This document shows, piece by piece, positions 15,415 through 16,128 of a DNA stretch of 16,128 nt. The notes beneath the pieces were generated by a model that made no database searches, had not been told where the DNA came from, and worked only from the letters and a program-made list of their open reading frames with translations. Location of the stretch: the NCBI GenBank assembly GCA_964568355.1, contig CAZMRK010000045.1, positions 1 to 16,128 on the forward strand. The letters are read 5' to 3'. Made by a program: the position numbers and the translations under genes. This stretch comes from JAJPJX01 sp964568355. Lineage in GTDB: Bacteria; Acidobacteriota; Terriglobia; Bryobacterales; Bryobacteraceae. Position 1 is the stretch's first letter. Each line of letters opens with the position of its first letter.

Positions 15415-16128
15415 TGGCGAGGATCCCTGTGTGGCGGCGCTATGCGCGCCTGTTCGGCGCGGATGTGAAGGCCGATGTAAGGGACGAGCTGGAGTTCCAC
15501 CTGGAAGCGAAAGTGGACGAACTGGTGGCGCAGGGCTGGCAGCGCGAAGCCGCGCGGAGGGAGGCAGAGCGGCAGTTCGGCAATTTCCAGGCGGTGGAGC
15601 AGACCGGAGCGCGCCTGGGCGACGAGCGCGAACGCACGCAGCGGCGGCGTGACGTCCTGGGTGCCTGCGCGCAGGATCTGCGCTACGCGCTGCGGGGCAT
15701 GCGGCGGGACATCGGCTTCACGGCGATTACGGTGGCCATCCTGGCGCTGGGGATCGGCGCGAATACGGCGGTCTTCAGCGTGGTCAATACAGTGCTGCTG
15801 CGCCCCCTGCCGTTCCGCGATTCGGAGCAACTCGCCTGGCTGGCTTCGGGGCGAGACCTGGCCAAGTCGATGCGCGAAGCGGCCGGATTGTCGGGCGTCA
15901 CCGATACGGTGGCGGCCTTTGAAGAGTTCCAGCGGCGCAACCGGTCGTTTCAAAGCGTCACCAGCTACAACCCGTTTTACGGGAACAGCGAGTTTACGCT
16001 CACCGGCCGCTTTGAACCGCAGCCGGTGGCGGGCGTGATGGTGGCCGGCAACTTCTTTCAGACGCTGGGAGTGGAGCCGGTGCTGGGGCGGCTGTTCACG
16101 CCGGAAGAATGCCAGAAGGGCGGCCGGC
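15414..16128 (+). CDS. ADOP-family orphan ABC permease with prefix domain (partial at right edge)
   Basis: The first 238 residues are present and the frame runs off the window. The protein starts MARIPVWRRYARLFGADVKA, a soluble helical prefix of about 80 residues (DVRDELEFHLEAKVDELVAQ; RREAERQFGNFQ) that many ADOP proteins carry and that the first ADOP gene (4819) lacks. It then enters the permease part with QDLRYALRGMRRDIGF and TM1 (AITVAILALGIGANTAVFSV), close in sequence to the first ADOP gene. VLLRPLPF and the beginning of the MacB periplasmic core follow (EEFQRRNRSFQSVTSY; VAGNFFQTLGVEPVLGR). The ATG overlaps the padR stop (TAATG), showing coupling. No ATPase gene is visible; what lies beyond the edge is unknown. 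Confidence 0.87.
   Translation, partial: MARIPVWRRYARLFGADVKADVRDELEFHLEAKVDELVAQGWQREAARREAERQFGNFQAVEQTGARLGDERERTQRRRDVLGACAQDLRYALRGMRRDIGFTAITVAILALGIGANTAVFSVVNTVLLRPLPFRDSEQLAWLASGRDLAKSMREAAGLSGVTDTVAAFEEFQRRNRSFQSVTSYNPFYGNSEFTLTGRFEPQPVAGVMVAGNFFQTLGVEPVLGRLFTPEECQKGGR

Overview
The window looks like chromosome of an acidobacterium, most like the Solibacter/Bryobacter group. This is inferred from gene content, since no search could be run. Three things point there: orphan two-domain MacB/FtsX-type permeases of the ADOP kind (Acidobacterial Duplicated Orphan Permease), a PadR-type regulator translationally coupled to one of them, and large Oar-like TonB-dependent receptors with an N-terminal carboxypeptidase-regulatory domain. 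The DNA is GC-rich, so long antisense shadow frames are common. No tRNA, rRNA, CRISPR array, transposase or integrase was seen.

Layout, left to right. (1) 1-3733, plus strand: the 3' end of an AddB-like nuclease subunit with iron-sulfur-type cysteines, overlapping by four bases (GTGA) a complete AddA-like helicase-nuclease. Together they form a double-strand-break end-processing enzyme. (2) 3730-4687, minus strand: a 51-residue small protein with a full Shine-Dalgarno site, an uncertain 135-residue signal-peptide reading frame overlapping it, a cluster of small hairpins, and a membrane-anchored PA2779-like small protein whose ribosome site favours a GTG start. (3) 4819-7275, plus strand: a complete ADOP permease of 818 residues with no ATPase gene beside it. 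(4) 7299-7369: a long inverted repeat between convergent genes. (5) 7368-14367, minus strand: two tandem, closely similar TonB-dependent receptors, each with its own good sigma-70-like promoter and separated by a perfect hairpin. (6) 14496-14984, plus strand: a SixA-type histidine phosphatase divergent from the receptors. (7) 15058-16128, plus strand: a PadR-family repressor overlapping by one base (TAATG) a second ADOP permease, which carries the N-terminal prefix domain and runs off the right edge.

How the genes relate. addB-addA is one operon. The two receptors are paralogues from a local duplication but appear to be transcribed separately. PadR and the second ADOP permease form a regulator-target pair. 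A short sequence just upstream of padR (GTGCGATACT) resembles one just upstream of the first, regulator-less ADOP gene (GTGCCACACT), so the two permeases might share control. I see no clearly new defence or mobile system. The most interesting unexplained items are the small-ORF and hairpin region at 3730-4189, the 21-bp inverted repeat, and the conserved cysteine pairs in the receptors.
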